From Fennellomyces sp. T-0311 (lineage: Eukaryota; Mucoromycota; Mucoromycetes; Mucorales; Lichtheimiaceae), in assembly GCA_025266875.1 (NCBI GenBank), contig JALLLT010000015.1, forward strand, positions 372,001 through 436,000: a stretch of DNA of 64,000 bases, in the 5' to 3' direction. Of the stretch, positions 35,179-48,426 are shown one piece after another; positions within the stretch are counted from its first letter, which is position 1, and the number at the start of each line of letters is the position of its first letter. The position numbers were made by a program, and so were the translations under genes. The notes below the pieces were generated by a model. The model saw only the letters and a program-made list of their open reading frames with translations. It was not told where the DNA came from and did not search any database.

Positions 35179-35839
35179 AACTGTTACGGTTATATGCTCA
35201 TATTCATTCATACATACATATTGAATAAATTGATTACGTAGTTACTCTACCGTAAATCACAAAAACCTATGCCCCAGACATTCTCTCAACAGTCTGGCAC
35301 TAATACCTGCGTTTTCTAAGATGTTCATATGATAATTCCATTAATATCTCCATTCATCCACGATTCTGCCTTTCGTGCTGTATCGGTTGTCTGACTTGGT
35401 ACAAAATAGTAACCACAACAATATTTATTAAATTGTTGGCAGTGATGGATAGTTTTACGTACGGACTGAAAAGAACATTAACGGTATGTGGATATAGGAG
35501 GAGCCATATATAATATGGCATACCCAGATGTTCGACAGAATTCTATAGAAGTGATGATATCAGTGATATACCCATTAACCACTCATGTAGGTAGACATAT
35601 CATCATTCGGCAGTCTGTGCGCGCACATGAGTAAAATGCACAATGATATCGGATCAAGAAGTTATAATTCTCTTTCATCATTTTCTGCCTGTACGTTGCA
35701 ATGTTGTCTAAACTCATATATTTTTACAGTATTTATAGAGTAACATAATGCCGCAAGATGAAGCAATTTCTATCCTGACGTAATCAGCGGTATAAATACG
35801 TCTAAGCAAAGAACAAACACACTACACTTTGGCATTACC
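35179..35839. other. Intergenic; promoter of the four-span protein gene
   Basis: AT-rich with no gene. GGTATAAATACG at about 35789 is a good TATA-like element some 45 bp upstream of the start codon at 35840. Confidence 0.45.
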
Positions 35840-36515
35840 ATGACAGCAAACGCAACGTCACTTTATACCGTGCATGAGTATGCTGGCGTAGGCGGCGCAA
35901 ATGATAGTCTTGATGCATTTATGAGCGATCGCAATGTCAAGCTCTCCTGGATTGCATTTTTCGCACTGTGGGTGTTCTGGGGTTACTTTTGGTTTGTACG
36001 CCATGTCTTTGGTGATGGGCACCAAGATGTCGATTATTCTGGCCGCGACGAAGCCGTTGAAGTGAACCCTGTTGCGAATACCGCTCCTCGTCCATGGATC
36101 CGACATCCTATTGCCGTCTCCACTCACGTAAATATACAACGGCATGTTTTTTCTGTAGCAGATTTATACCTAACGCACTTTCTTTTGTAATGTAGAATCG
36201 ACTCACACGAGCGACAAATGTCCTCCATGACCTTGTGTTGATGCTGTTTTCGGTGCTGGCGCTGAATACCTTTGCGCGAGGCGCAACGCGACCGGTGATG
36301 ATTATTTCATGGATGTAGGTATCAACACTTTTTTGGGCATGTACTTGCTTTCTTACGGGAGCGCGTTTATGATGGATAGATTCTTTGCATTCGCTGTTTT
36401 CTGGACAATCTTCGAGGCATCGTACGAACACCATATGGCAAGACTGTTCTACGGCATCATATTTTACAGCCTGGCTATCGCGATAGGTGCGCTCGCTTTC
36501 CGAGACGGGTTCTAG
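35840..36515 (+). CDS. Four-span membrane protein of unknown function (MAPEG-like layout)
   Basis: Exons 35840-36127, 36196-36314 and 36362-36515 join in frame for 186 residues. Hydrophobic segments lie at about residues 34-53 (LSWIAFFALWVFWGYFWFV), 103-120 (LHDLVLMLFSVLALNTFA), 125-150 (IISW to VFWTIF) and 160-178 (LFYGIIFYSLAIAIGALAF). The second begins after RLTRATNVLHD, slightly like the R-A-x-x-N motif in MAPEG enzymes (microsomal glutathione transferases), but the usual Glu is Asp and the order is not convincing. The second intron (47 bp) has a weak acceptor, and without it the frame stops at TGGATGTAG. A TATA-like sequence lies 45 bp upstream, so the gene is probably real. Confidence 0.55.
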
Positions 36516-36790
36516 TTGGAGCGTGAACAAAGAATACACTCTGTAGCAGTAGCTTTGATACTCTATTATTATCTATCCACATAATCAAATATACATTATT
36601 AGTCACTATGATGGCAATGGTCACATGACGGGCTGCTGAGTCAAGGCAAAAGTGTATTTCACAATCGAAAAAGAAAAAAGAACAGACAAACGTATGAATA
36701 AGACTAATAGAATATGAAGTCGTGTGCGCGCTATACAAACAAAGGGTGGATAATAGAAGAGGGAGGTGCAAACTTGGGTAAGAAAAAAAA

Positions 36791-37595
36791 CTATGCTTGA
36801 AGATTGACGTATCCCTGCTGTAACTGCTGCTTTTGATCCTGTTGCGAAGCTTGGTCGTTCTCCTGGTTGTCGCTCTTTTGATCCTTTGTAGTGACAAATT
36901 CGCCGTTCTGTAGCTTTCCGTTCTTTTCCAGCTCTGCGATCTCAGCAGTGGCTAAAAATAAACAAGGGGCGGATGAGATTGAGTTTTGAGATCAAAGTCC
37001 AAAACAACAAAGAAAGTGGGGATTGCACATACTCAGGAAACGGCCGCCGGGGCCCCTAGGGCGTCGCATGGCGTGGCGATGTCGACTTTCGTGGAGATAA
37101 GGCTTTCTGGTTCGGCCCACTCGGTTCATTTCTTCCAGTTTGAACCGTGCTGCTCTTCGCTTTAAGATCCGGTGATATTGCTTCGCGTTGACATACAGCG
37201 GCTCCTCTTCTGGCGGTTGAGGCGCGGCCGCAGTGGGTGCGACAATCACTTCTCCATTCGGACCTCGGTACAATGAGGTGTTCATAACCTGAGCCTGTGC
37301 CGTGATCATGGCGGCGGCTGGCTATTGCAACCTATTAGTTTCCACTATTCATTGCTCCTGTCAAAAACAAGATCATTATACCATAGATTGCGCCGCGTAA
37401 CTGAGATGGCGATTGGGATCGTAAGCAAGTGGTGACCGCTGTTCCTCAGTCTGGACAAAATTTAGCATTTAAAAAAATAAAAGACACTTTGGGCGTGTCA
37501 TTGCTCACCATGGTGCCTGGGACAGAGGAGGCTGGGGGTTCCTGCGAGCCTAGACGACTGCCGCTATTGTTGCTTGTACTGTCGTTGTAGTTCAT
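36791..37595 (-). CDS. HAP2: Hap2/NF-YA subunit of the CCAAT-binding complex
   Basis: Hap2 is the sequence-specific subunit of the Hap2/3/5 (NF-Y) trimer, which binds CCAAT in promoters. Four exons, 37595-37509, 37450-37382, 37321-37033 and 36951-36791, total 606 nt for 201 residues, exactly in frame. The conserved region in exon 3 contains [19 protein letters not shown], the helix that contacts the Hap3-Hap5 dimer, then a linker and [18 protein letters not shown] with GGRF, the DNA-contact part. Both are textbook matches. The N-terminus is Ser/Asn/Gln-rich and the tail Gln/Asn-rich with [10 protein letters not shown], typical activation-type sequence. The start at 37595 is the first in-frame ATG after an upstream AT-rich region. 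Confidence 0.93.
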
Positions 37596-39396
37596 TGTGG
37601 AGGACTAATGTTGGTATACCCCCATTCAAAATAAGTAATGAGTCGACGGTGCTCATCAGGTCTTGCGATAGAGGATAAAAAAGGTCGCATGAACGGGAAA
37701 AGGGCAGTTCTTACTCACAAATATTCGCGGGGTCCTGAGGATACGACGTTATTGGCTCAAAAAGACTTGTTCGAACAAAGCTATTGTTATTGGATGGATT
37801 TTGACGACTCTTGATTGGAAGAAATGCGGCCTTTATAGGATTCGATGAAAAAGAATTTTTTTCTCCTGTGCGACGCGGTTGAAATATTTTCCCGGCTCCT
37901 CGATGCCTGCTTGTATGTGTAACTCGATGAACCTCTTCCGTTCCAGTATGTTTTTCCTTCCACTGCGCAATGCGTCTAACTATCTGGCATTGCTCATCAC
38001 TGTGGTATCTCTTATGTACTATAGCGCTACGCGCCTTTGAGAGGAAACGGGTCCCATGGACCTCTCGACTCATTAACGGAAGCAGCATATATGTGATTGC
38101 AATGTATTGGGCCCTAGAAAGCATACAGTATGCAGTAATCTTCAAAGTGCCAAGAGATTCACCATTTGTTCCTTGACTCCCACAGATATATAAAGTCGGA
38201 GCGTTGCGTAGTGGCGATCACTGCGCTTGCTGCAGCATTATTTGAGAGCAATGCACGTCATTATTAAAGAAAGTACCCGTGAAATCTTTCCCCTAAATCG
38301 TGGTCGTCGTTCAGAAACTGATCTCGGGCTATTCGTATTTAAATGCAGTCTTTGCAATAAACACGGGTTTCTACCCTTTGTGTATATACCACATAGTTAC
38401 TACTGTTTCCTAGGTGATCGAGAATGTGTAACGATTCGCAGCAAATGTATAAGGTCCGATCCTAGCGCGTCGCCCTTGACAACTTCTTTATCACTAACCA
38501 AACTCCAATCACGCAATTATAATGCAATGAGCACATGATCAAAGCTGATCAAGTACTCATTCGCTCGTCCTCGTTGAATTTGGCCGAATTCCCTGAGCGT
38601 ATCTTGATCCCTTTTGCCATTGCTAATAGGCTGAAGGAATGACATTGTCAAAAGTGGTCCACTGCCCGAACGCGAGCCTTCCCGGCTGTTGGGTAGTTTA
38701 TACTTCTCGTTACACAAAAGCTTGTCTGATTTATGTACATAATGCACAGTCAACGTTTTTAGACGATGACTGGTTTGAACTCAAAAGTCAACCAAGGCCA
38801 GCCGCTGAAATAGTATCCGCGGACGCACGAATAACCAAAGCGATGTTTGACTGTATTATATCGCGCGCCAAAAGTACTCGCGTTCAGGTTCATGGCAAAT
38901 ACATCCATTACACAACGATGCTATGTACATAATCTGGAATTCATTCGATATAATACATGATGTATCTGTAGCAGTTAAGGCAACTCGATACAACCACATT
39001 ATGAACTGACAGATAAATAGAAGGGCAGTGACCATGAAAAGAGTTTCTTGAGCTCTCTTCTAGGTTGAGAGCTGGAACAGCTAGGTTCGACAGTTACCAG
39101 GAAGCAAAGTCTGAATAATGTCGGATAGGCGAGACAACATTTTCTTCGGGTGCAACGATATTGAGCCCCCGTGATATCTGCTGCGAGATCAAAAAAGTCA
39201 TCTGACTAGATAAGAAAGAACAGACCTTGACACATATAAAACCAAAGCCGAGCAGGGTGTGTGGGGATGGGGACTTGCTGCGACATGTTATGATAAAGTG
39301 ATGTGCCGCAGTCAATTCGGTCTTTGAAAAAAAGCCTTGTTACAGTTTTATAGTTTGAAGCGAAAAAGCTTCGTACTTCTTTTCAAACGCAAAGCC
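37596..39396. other. Divergent HAP2-GCN1 interval with unassigned frames
   Basis: The minus strand 37711-38145 is open for 144 codons and the plus strand has two open stretches (38250-38538 and 38639-38932, the second with PGCWVVYTSRYTKACLIYVH). None has a recognised domain and no convincing splice joins them; they may be remnants of an old gene. The promoters of HAP2 and GCN1 lie at the two edges. Confidence 0.35.
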
Positions 39397-42300
39397 ATGG
39401 CGGAACCGCTCGAGCAACCTGGCGAGTTGGCTTGGCCGGCCTTTATAAAAACCAGAGTCGTGACGACCATTACACGATCCAGCGTCTCGGATCGTTTAGA
39501 TTTCTTAAATCATTCGTTGTTGATCCGATTACGAAGAAAAGGTACACCAACTCGCACGCAAAAGAAACTCGAGTCGAAAAAAAAACGCGTGGAAACTAAC
39601 AAAGGATAATGTTTAGATTTACCTGTGGAGGCATTACCCGCTTTACTTCATCTCGTGTTTTTGACGTATACTCGCTACCACGATCGAGCATCGCGTCAAG
39701 CAATTCTCGAAGTCCTCAAGGCATTGGATAATTGGAACCCGGAACAATTTCAAAAGACAATTGTACCTGCCCTGGCAAAAGAATCCGAAAAAGTTGCTAA
39801 ACGTACTTCTGCAAAGTAAGTTTGTGCTTTGCGAGTGGCGCAGCAACAAGTCTAACATGTGTGTGTGTAACAAAAGTGAATGCATAACGTCAGCTGCAGA
39901 TCGTTTCAATCTTTTGACGTGGGTTGACTTGCTTGTCGTCTGTGTGCTAAAGTCATCCAACACTACGCTCCTTACTCCGCTCATCAATGCACAGGCTTTG
40001 CTTCTCGAAACTTTGGTTGGCGACGAAAAGAAAAAAACTATCGCCAAAAGTGCCTTGGCTGATGCACGTCGCACCATTCGACAAAACGCTTCCGCCATCC
40101 CGCTCTTGTTCGAGACTGCCTTGTCAAACGCACAGACCGTGTCACCTTCGCACCGCAACGCAGTTCTCATCGGCACCATCGTCGACGTCAGCATTCGACT
40201 CAAAACAATCGACGGCACCAAATTCGTTGAGGATGTCAAACAGAAATTGATCGATTATTACCTCAAAAACATTGTTTCATCAAAATCAGCAGGCTCTTCA
40301 GCTGTCTTGGACGCCTTTGGTGATTTTATCAATACTTTCGTCACCGAGGAGGTCTTCACAAAAGAGTTCGTGCCTACGTTTGAAAAGATGATGTTGCGTT
40401 CGCCTGAAATGGCGTCACGAGGTAAGAAAAGAAAAGGGAGAGAGCAGTAGAAGAGAACAAGGAATTATATGCTAATCATTCGGTAGCACTGGCTCATATC
40501 GTACCCAAGTTGTCTTTTGATCCATCGTCGATTTTCGCGAAAAAGTGGTTGGAGCCTGTGCTCAACCAATTGCGTGCAAGCTCAGCAGGAACACGCAACG
40601 CAGCTTCGGCACTGTGGGACGCATTAGCCATCCAATGCCACGATATCGAGCAATTAAAGACAGTAACGATGACCGTAACAAAGACACTGACAACCGGCAA
40701 AGTATCGTCATGGGAACATCGCATAGTGACATTCAACGCACTTTCGGCACTGGCACAGGTGAACGATCCATCGATCAGCGAAAAGGCATTGGAAGGGTAC
40801 TTTACGATGGTAGCCAAGGAGTCGAACGAACAAGCCATGGCAGCTGCGATCGATGGTGCCGGACGTCACTTGACAGTGTTGATCTACAATGACGAATACT
40901 GCAAGGCCCACAAAGATGCGGTCACCAAGACCGTCAAGGCATCTTCTGATGGATTGAAATCGGCCAAGGCAGCCGGTCGCAAGGGATGGGCAGTTGCATT
41001 TGGCAGTACAGTATGGGCCAAGCGCGAACCAAGTGAAACCTTGAGCGCCAACGTGATGAGCTACTTGCAAAATCTGTTTGCAACGTTTGCAAAGATCGCT
41101 GATAAACCCGTCGTTTGGAAGGACGGTCCATTGGAAGCCTATGTGCTTATTGGTGCTGTCTCGGGTCGCATTCAACAGTGGCCAGCGTTGCCGCAATCCG
41201 TCACTGATTTGTTAAAGAAGAACAACTATCCTTTGTCCCTGTTGGCCGTCAACCCAAAGCCGAGTTTCTTGCTGTGGGATCGCATCTATACCAAGGCTGT
41301 GACTCCGGCAGAAGGCCTTTGGCTCGTTCGCGCTCTGGCAGGTGTTTTCAATCAAGAAAGTCAGAGTGCGCTTGACAAGACGGGTTCTGGTTTGCTTGCT
41401 GCTCAAGCATTGATTTGGACACTGTCCAGTCATCCAGAACATACCGTCCGAAAGGCCGCGTACGAAGAAGTCACTGCGCTCGCAAAGGCAGATGGTGTCA
41501 AGCTGGGCGCCTTTATGAAGCCTGCGTTGACTCAATGGCTTCTTGATGTAAGTTTTGTTGGATTGATGTGTATAGCTTATCTTACACACAAACAATAGCT
41601 TGAAAATAACACCAAGGATTCAACTGCCATGATTGCCAAGAGTGCCGACAACTATCGAGAGGATATTGCTTCGTACCGAATTGCCGGTGTTTTGAACGCA
41701 ATCACTGCTTTCGACAAGGACTTTGGCGCCGAATCAAGAGAGGATGAGCTTGTTCAATTGATGATTCTGGCCCATCACAAGTATATCGGTAAGTTCACGA
41801 ATAAAGCTGATTTGCATCCAGCTAAATTTTTTGCTATCAGCTTCTCCTACTGACAAGTACAACTGGATCACGTTGATGCAACGTGCGGGCGTCAATCCCG
41901 GCAAATTAGTGGAGAACCAGGAATCAAAGATCTTGGACCTGCTCAAGCAAACTTTTGCTTCAAAGGAAAAGGTAAATGACACTTGTCAGATCGTTTCCGA
42001 CCCTATTACTTACATGTACCAGTCGGAGCTCTTCTACCAAGCTGCTTTATCCGCCATCTCTACACTCGTTTTTATCAGACCCGATCTGATCTTTTCGTTT
42101 GTCGATTTGGCATGCGAAAACTTGGATGCCAAGTCTATGGACGGCATTGGTGAGACTGAATATGGAATTTGGCAGACACCTGCGGACCAAGTCTTTGTTG
42201 ATGGTGAGTTGTGGATGTGCTGATATTTGGCTCACAATACTAAACGATTGTCAGTATTGAGCAAGAACAAGAAGGGTGCAACAGAAAGCCGTGGCCGCAA

Positions 42301-45300
42301 GGGTGCGGATGAGAAGTGGGAAGAAGAACTACGTGCGGAGCTTGCCAAAAAGAAGGGAACACCTGCCAAGAAGCTCACAAAGGACGAGCAAGCTGCTGTT
42401 GACAAGCAACGCAAGCTGGAGGCCGAAACGCGTGGCCAAGTCCAAACCGTATGCAACCATCTCTCACTGGGATTGGACATCATTCACTCTTTGGTTATCG
42501 GTAACCCCAACGATCTCAAAGAAAGTCTTTCCGAACTCGTTAGCACATTGCTTTCAATTGCCAAAGCCCACGGTGGTCTGCTTGTCGGCGAGCGTATCGT
42601 CGACACCTTTATGGAACTGGGTAATTGCATTGACGAAGATATCTACAACATTCGCAACGCCATTGCCTTGGCCACATTGCGTGCCAACAAGATTGGATCG
42701 ATCCCTTCTCGCTGGCTCGATGAGCCTCTCAAGGATCTTACCAACCGAGTACTGTATCGTCTTCGATTTATCACCGAATCGCGTCCATTGGATCCTGCCT
42801 CTTTTGGCTACTGCTTCCCTGCATTGCAAGAAGTGATTGCGCAGGGTGGCCTTGGCACCGGTTCGGATAACGAAGCTGGTCTGGAGCAAGTCATGATGGC
42901 CGTAGATGTCATTGGGTCCCATTGTCCTAGGGCCGAATCCAAGATGATGCCAAGAAAGGATATGATTGATAGTCTTTTGTATAGTATCAAGGCGTATCCA
43001 CAATGCACCAAGACTGCCAAAACGTCGCTTATTGCGATGTGCGAAGCGATGGATGATGATACGGAGAATACCGAGGAAATCAATACGTTGTTGCATGGTT
43101 TGTTGTCCGATGAAATCTTGGTTCGCAACGCTGCGTTGAATGGTTTGAGCCTTTTGGATTTGACCGAGATCGATTACTCGCCCGAGCTCTGGCTCGCGTA
43201 TCACGATGCCAACGAACAAAATTCAGAATTGGCGGAGAACCTTTGGAACGATTATGCCATGGATGTCATTGCTTCGTACAAGGACCAGCTGCTCGAATAT
43301 GCTGGTAAGCGTAATCATCTTATGAAAAGAGTATGCGATGTCTGACGCTTGCTGCATAGTATCCGAGTCCAACTACATTCGCACGGCAGCAAGCAAGGCC
43401 ATTGCTGATGCCATTGAAGAACACGATGATACCGTTGTCGACACTTTGAATGCCATTTATGCGCTGTACAAGGAAAAGGCCAAATCGTTGGATCCCGAAT
43501 ACGATCGTTTCGGTATGGTCATCCCAGAAACCGTCAACCGCAAGGATCCTTGGGAAGCGCGGGTTGGTCTTGCGCTCACCCTGAAAGAATCGGCACCCTA
43601 TGTTGGATTAGAAAACGTGGCTCATCTATGCAGCTTTTTGATTCAAAACGAAGCGCTGGGCGACCGCAACGAAACTGTTCGCAAACAAATGCTTGAGGCC
43701 GGCTTGGCCGTGGTCAATGCCTATGGCAAGGAAGGTGTGCAAGACTTGCTCAGCATTTTCGAAGGATACTTGAACATGCAAGCGCCCGATACCGAAACGC
43801 ACGATTACATTCGTCAGTCCGTCGTCGTTCTTTACGGTGGTGCTGCCGGCTTTTTGGAACAGGGCGATCCCAAGGTTCAAATGGCTGTCGACAAGCTCAT
43901 TGGGACGCTCGATACACCTTCTGAGGTGGTGCAAAGTGCTGTTGCCGATTGTTTGCCCCCACTTATCAAGAAGATCAAGGAAAACGTGCCTCAGATCATC
44001 GAGTCGTTGATGGACAAGTTGTTCAATGGCGAAAAGTATGCTCACCGTCGCGGTGCCGCATATGGCTTGGCTGGTGTGGTCAAGGGTCGCGGTATTGCCG
44101 CTCTCAAGGAATGCGATGTGATGACTACTCTCAAGGATGCCATCGAAAACAAGAAGCAGTATCAGAGCAGACAAGGCGCTCTCTTTGCATTCGAAACACT
44201 CTCCAGCATGCTTGGCCGTCTATTTGAGCCTTACATTATCCAGATTGTGCCCTTGTTGCTGGTCTGCTTCAGTGACTCCAACATGGATGTCCGTGAAGCA
44301 GCTTCGGATGCTGCCCGTGTCATCATGAGCAAGATCAGTGGACACTGTGTCAAACTTATCCTGCCATCCATCTTGGCTGGCTTGGAGGAACGTCAATGGC
44401 GTACCAAAAAGGCATCCGTGGAGCTCTTGGGTGCGACTGCATACTGTGCTCCCAAACAACTTTCAGTGTCGCTCCCCAACATTATTCCTCGGATTACAGA
44501 AGTACTGGCCGACACTCACTCGCAAGTGCAAGCCGCTGCCAACCGATCACTCCAGCTGTTTGGTGAAGTTATCAGCAACCCTGAAATCCAGCAGTTGGTT
44601 CCTGTCCTGCTGGATGCTTTGAGTGACCCCAACCGCAAGACTGTCAAGGCATTGACATCGCTTTTGCAAACCTCGTTTGTCCATTACATCGATTCTCCTT
44701 CGCTTGCTTTGGTGATGCCTATTCTGGAACGTGGTCTTCGCGAACGTGGTACCGAAGTCAAGACTAAAGCTGCCCAGATTGTCGGCAACATGGCGTCTCT
44801 CACCGACGAACGGGACTTGATTCCTTACCTGCCTGTCGTTCTGCCTGGCGTCAAGCAAGTGCTTGTTGATCCAGTTCCCGAAGCTCGCGGTACGGCAGCC
44901 AAAGCCTTGGGTAGTTTGGTCGAAAAATTGGGTGAAGATAACTTCCCGGATCTCATTGTGGAATTGTTGGATACGCTCAAGATGGATTCAGGTGGTGTCG
45001 ATCGTCAAGGTGCTGCTCAAGGTCTTTCCGAAGTCCTTGCTGGCCTTGGTTTGGAGCGTATGGACGGTCTTTTGCCCGAGATCATTGCCAACGCCGACAG
45101 TCCGCGTCCGTATGTTCGCGAAGGTTTCATTTCATTGCTCATTTATTTGCCTGCCACATTTGGTGGTCGCTTCCAACCTTATCTGGGCCGCATCATTCCT
45201 CCCATTCTCATGGGTCTGGCAGACGAATCCGAGTTTGTGCGTGATGCCTCGTTGCGCGCTGGTCGCATGATTGTTGTCAATTATGCTACCAAGGCAGTGG

Positions 45301-48167
45301 ATCTGCTGCTGCCTGAACTTGAAAAGGGCTTGTTCGATAACAACTGGCGTATTCGTCAGAGTTCAGTTCAGCTGGTCGGCGACTTGCTCTTCCGTATCAC
45401 CGGCACTGCTAATCCCAAGAGCACTCTCCAGGCATTGGGTAATGAGGATGAGATCAAGGAAGATGACGACGAAGATTATGCTGGCCCAAGCGAAGGCAAG
45501 AAGCAACTTGTCGATATTCTCGGCAAGGATAGACGCGATCGCATCCTTGCTGCTCTTTACATTATTCGTCAAGATAGTAAGTGTTTATTGGTTCGTGCGT
45601 GTGGATATGCTAAATGGTTATTGCATAGCTTCCGGCCTTGTTCGCCAAGCATCGCTTCATGTCTGGAAGGCATTGGTGTCCAACACGCCTCGCACACTCA
45701 AGGAGATTCTGCCTGTCATGATGCAAATGATCATCAAGAACCTCGCCAGTGCTGGTTACGAGCAACGTACAGTTGCGGCTCGCACACTGGGAGAACTGGT
45801 ACAGAAGTTGGGCGAGAGCGTATTGGCCGAAATCCTGCCCATCTTGGAAGAAGGCATGAACTCGAACGACGAAGATACGCGACAAGGAGTCACCATTGCC
45901 TTCAGCGAAGTCATGATTTCCGCTGGCAAGGTACAGGTGCTGGACTTTGCTGATCAAATCATTCCCGCCATTCGCAAGGCCTTGTGCGATCCCTCTGAAG
46001 AAGTCCGCGAAGCAGCTGCACAAGCCTTTGACACACTTCATCAAAACGTTGGTTCGCGTGCGATTGATGAAATCTTGCCCGCACTCCTCAACCAACTCCA
46101 ATCGTCGACCGAATCCTCCGTGTATGCACTTTCCGCACTCAAGGAAATCATGGCTGTTCGATCAAACGTTGTCTTCCCTGTTCTTATCCCCACGCTCGTC
46201 ACTGTTCCGATTTCTGCCTTTAACGCGCGTGCATTGGCATCGCTCGTTACTGTCGCTGGCTCAGCGCTCAATCGACGTCTCACAACCATCTTGTCTGCCC
46301 TGGTCGAGTCGCGCATGATTGAAAAGGATCCAGAGGTGCAGCAGGAGCTGGCGCACACGACCGAGCAATTGTTGATCTCGCTTGACGAGGAAGATGGTAT
46401 GCATACGTTGATTTCTACCCTCCAGGACTATGTGCGCAGTGACAAGGTCGATAAGCGCGCTGTTGCTTGCGAAATTGTTGCCATGGTCTACTCGGAAACC
46501 AAGTTGGATGCATCTCAATATGTTCCGGATTGGATCGGTACCTTGGTGCCCTTGCTAAGTGATTATTCTGGCGAGGTTGTAAAGTCGGCTTGGCAAGCAT
46601 TGAGTGCTGTGACAAAGTCTGTTCCCAAGGACGACTACGAAGAATTGGTCATTCCTGTGCGTCGTGCAGTGCGCAGCGTGGGTGTTCCCGGTGCAGATGT
46701 TCCTGGTTTCTGCCTGCCCAAGGGTATCAGCCCCATCCTGCCAATCTTCTTGCAAGGTCTCATGTACGGCAGTCCACAATCGCGTGAACAGGCTGCGTTG
46801 GGTGTGGGTGATTTGATCAATCGCACCTCCACAGATGCGCTCAAACCATTCGTTACACAAATCACGGGTCCATTGATTCGTATTGTGGGCGATCGCTATC
46901 CTCCTCAAGTCAAGGCAGCCATCCTTCAAACTCTCAGGTAAGAAAAAAGCAGGGCCATTTTATTTACTGCCCCTCCCCCCCCCCCAAAAAAAAAGAAAGG
47001 TTACTAAATTATGATGTAGCTTGCTATTGAGTAAGGTGCCAATGCATCTCAAGCCGTTCTTACCACAGCTGCAACGTACCTTCATCAAGTCACTCAGCGA
47101 CGTCAGCAGCGCGATTGTACGATCGCGTGCAGCAGCAGCCTTGGGTATTCTGATCACACTGCAAACACGTGTGGACCCATTGGTGAGTGAATTGGTATCT
47201 GGCATTCGGACCAGCGAACCAGCCATCAAGGAAACCATGATGGATGCACTTCAAACGGTAGTTTCCAAGGCCGCCAGTGGCATGAGCGACGTATCGAAGC
47301 GTGGTGTGATGGCAGTGATTACCGAGGGACTGGCCGACAATGCCGAGCCAGGCATGATGTCCAGTGCTGCTCGACTCTTGGGTAGCTTCTGCAAGACACT
47401 GTCGACTCAAGACGCGAATCCGATCGTGCACGAACACGTGTTATCCAGCGCAGCGCCTCAATACGGTGCCATCATGGCTATCAATGCCTTGATGGTGGAT
47501 GCACCGACGCTGCTGGAAGACTTGGAGATTGTGGATCAAGTTGTGGATCAAGTTGCTGAAGCCATGGTGGAAACCAAGAACGATGTGCCGGAAGCGGCCA
47601 TTACGGCGGCTGGCAAGTTTTTGATGACGGAATACTATCAAAACGAAGATATCTTGCAGCGTTTCATTGGTGCGCTGGTTGAGGTCATCAGTAGCACTGG
47701 AACGGGTGTGGGCGAACGTAAACGGGTGGCCCTGGTGGTTGTGCGGGCAATGGCTCGCAAGCATGCTGACGTAAGTTTTAATGAAAAGTTTGGTAGGACA
47801 TGGTGAACTTATTTGTGCATGCAATTAGCTTTTGGAAAGTTACCTGGACAAGCTGGTGCCTCCAATGATGGTGTGTGTGCGTGACCGCAACATTCCTGTC
47901 AAGTTGACAGCCGAACGGGCGCTGGTTTACACGCTGCAATTGAATGCAAGCGAGGCGGTCTACGAAAGATACCTTGCATCTGTGGATGCTACCACGCAAA
48001 AGCAGATCGCCGACTACCATCGCCGGGTGCTGAGCAAGCTGGCCCATCAAGAGCAACAGCGGGTGTCGTTATTACACGGAGCACCCGATGAGCAAGGAGA
48101 TGAAGAAGACTCTGAAGTGTGGCAAGTGGGATCGGTCGCGCAGTTCGGTGACGATGACGAAGAGTAA
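39397..48167 (+). CDS. GCN1: Gcn1, HEAT-repeat activator of the Gcn2 kinase
   Basis: Gcn1 sits on stalled or collided ribosomes with Gcn20 and activates Gcn2, which phosphorylates eIF2-alpha in amino-acid starvation. Exons: 39397-39541, 39617-39815, 39877-40421, 40487-41547, 41599-41788, 41841-42203, 42255-43304, 43360-45576, 45629-46937, 47020-47770 and 47829-48167. They keep one frame for 2722 codons; a further 51-bp in-frame intron near 41972 would trim it to about 2,705, close to the roughly 2,670 of yeast and human. HEAT repeats run throughout. The eEF3-like centre includes AHRRGAAYGLAGVVKGRG, SDSNMDVREAASDAARVIM, LEERQWRTKKASVELLG and NNWRIRQSSVQLVGDLLF. The C-terminal Gcn2-binding part includes EEVREAAAQAFDTLHQNVG. 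The intron at 46938-47019 holds poly-C and poly-A runs. Confidence 0.95.
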
Positions 48168-48426
48168 AAAAAACAAACCTGATCTATTTTTTTGTTGCAT
48201 GTGTTTTTTTGTTATCTTTAATAAAAGTGTATAGAAAAAAAAAGAGCCGAGGAAAATGGCCTGAGCAAAAGGAAAGGAAAAGGGGAAGATCCATGCATTG
48301 CCCCAAAAGATGTTTACCGAACGCTTGGATCAGGTGGTCGTGCCTGACTTTTTATAACAAGAAGAGCAAGGCGGGTTTCTTCAGCACTCCCTCTTTCCAC
48401 TTTTCTTTTTCCCTATTTTTTTTTAA

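Noticed and set aside
37711..38145. 144-codon minus-strand frame upstream of HAP2
   Set aside because: No recognisable motif or conserved block, and no splice connection to HAP2.
46970..46995. Poly-C then poly-A run considered as an assembly error or frameshift in GCN1
   Set aside because: It lies inside an intron whose removal keeps the GCN1 frame.
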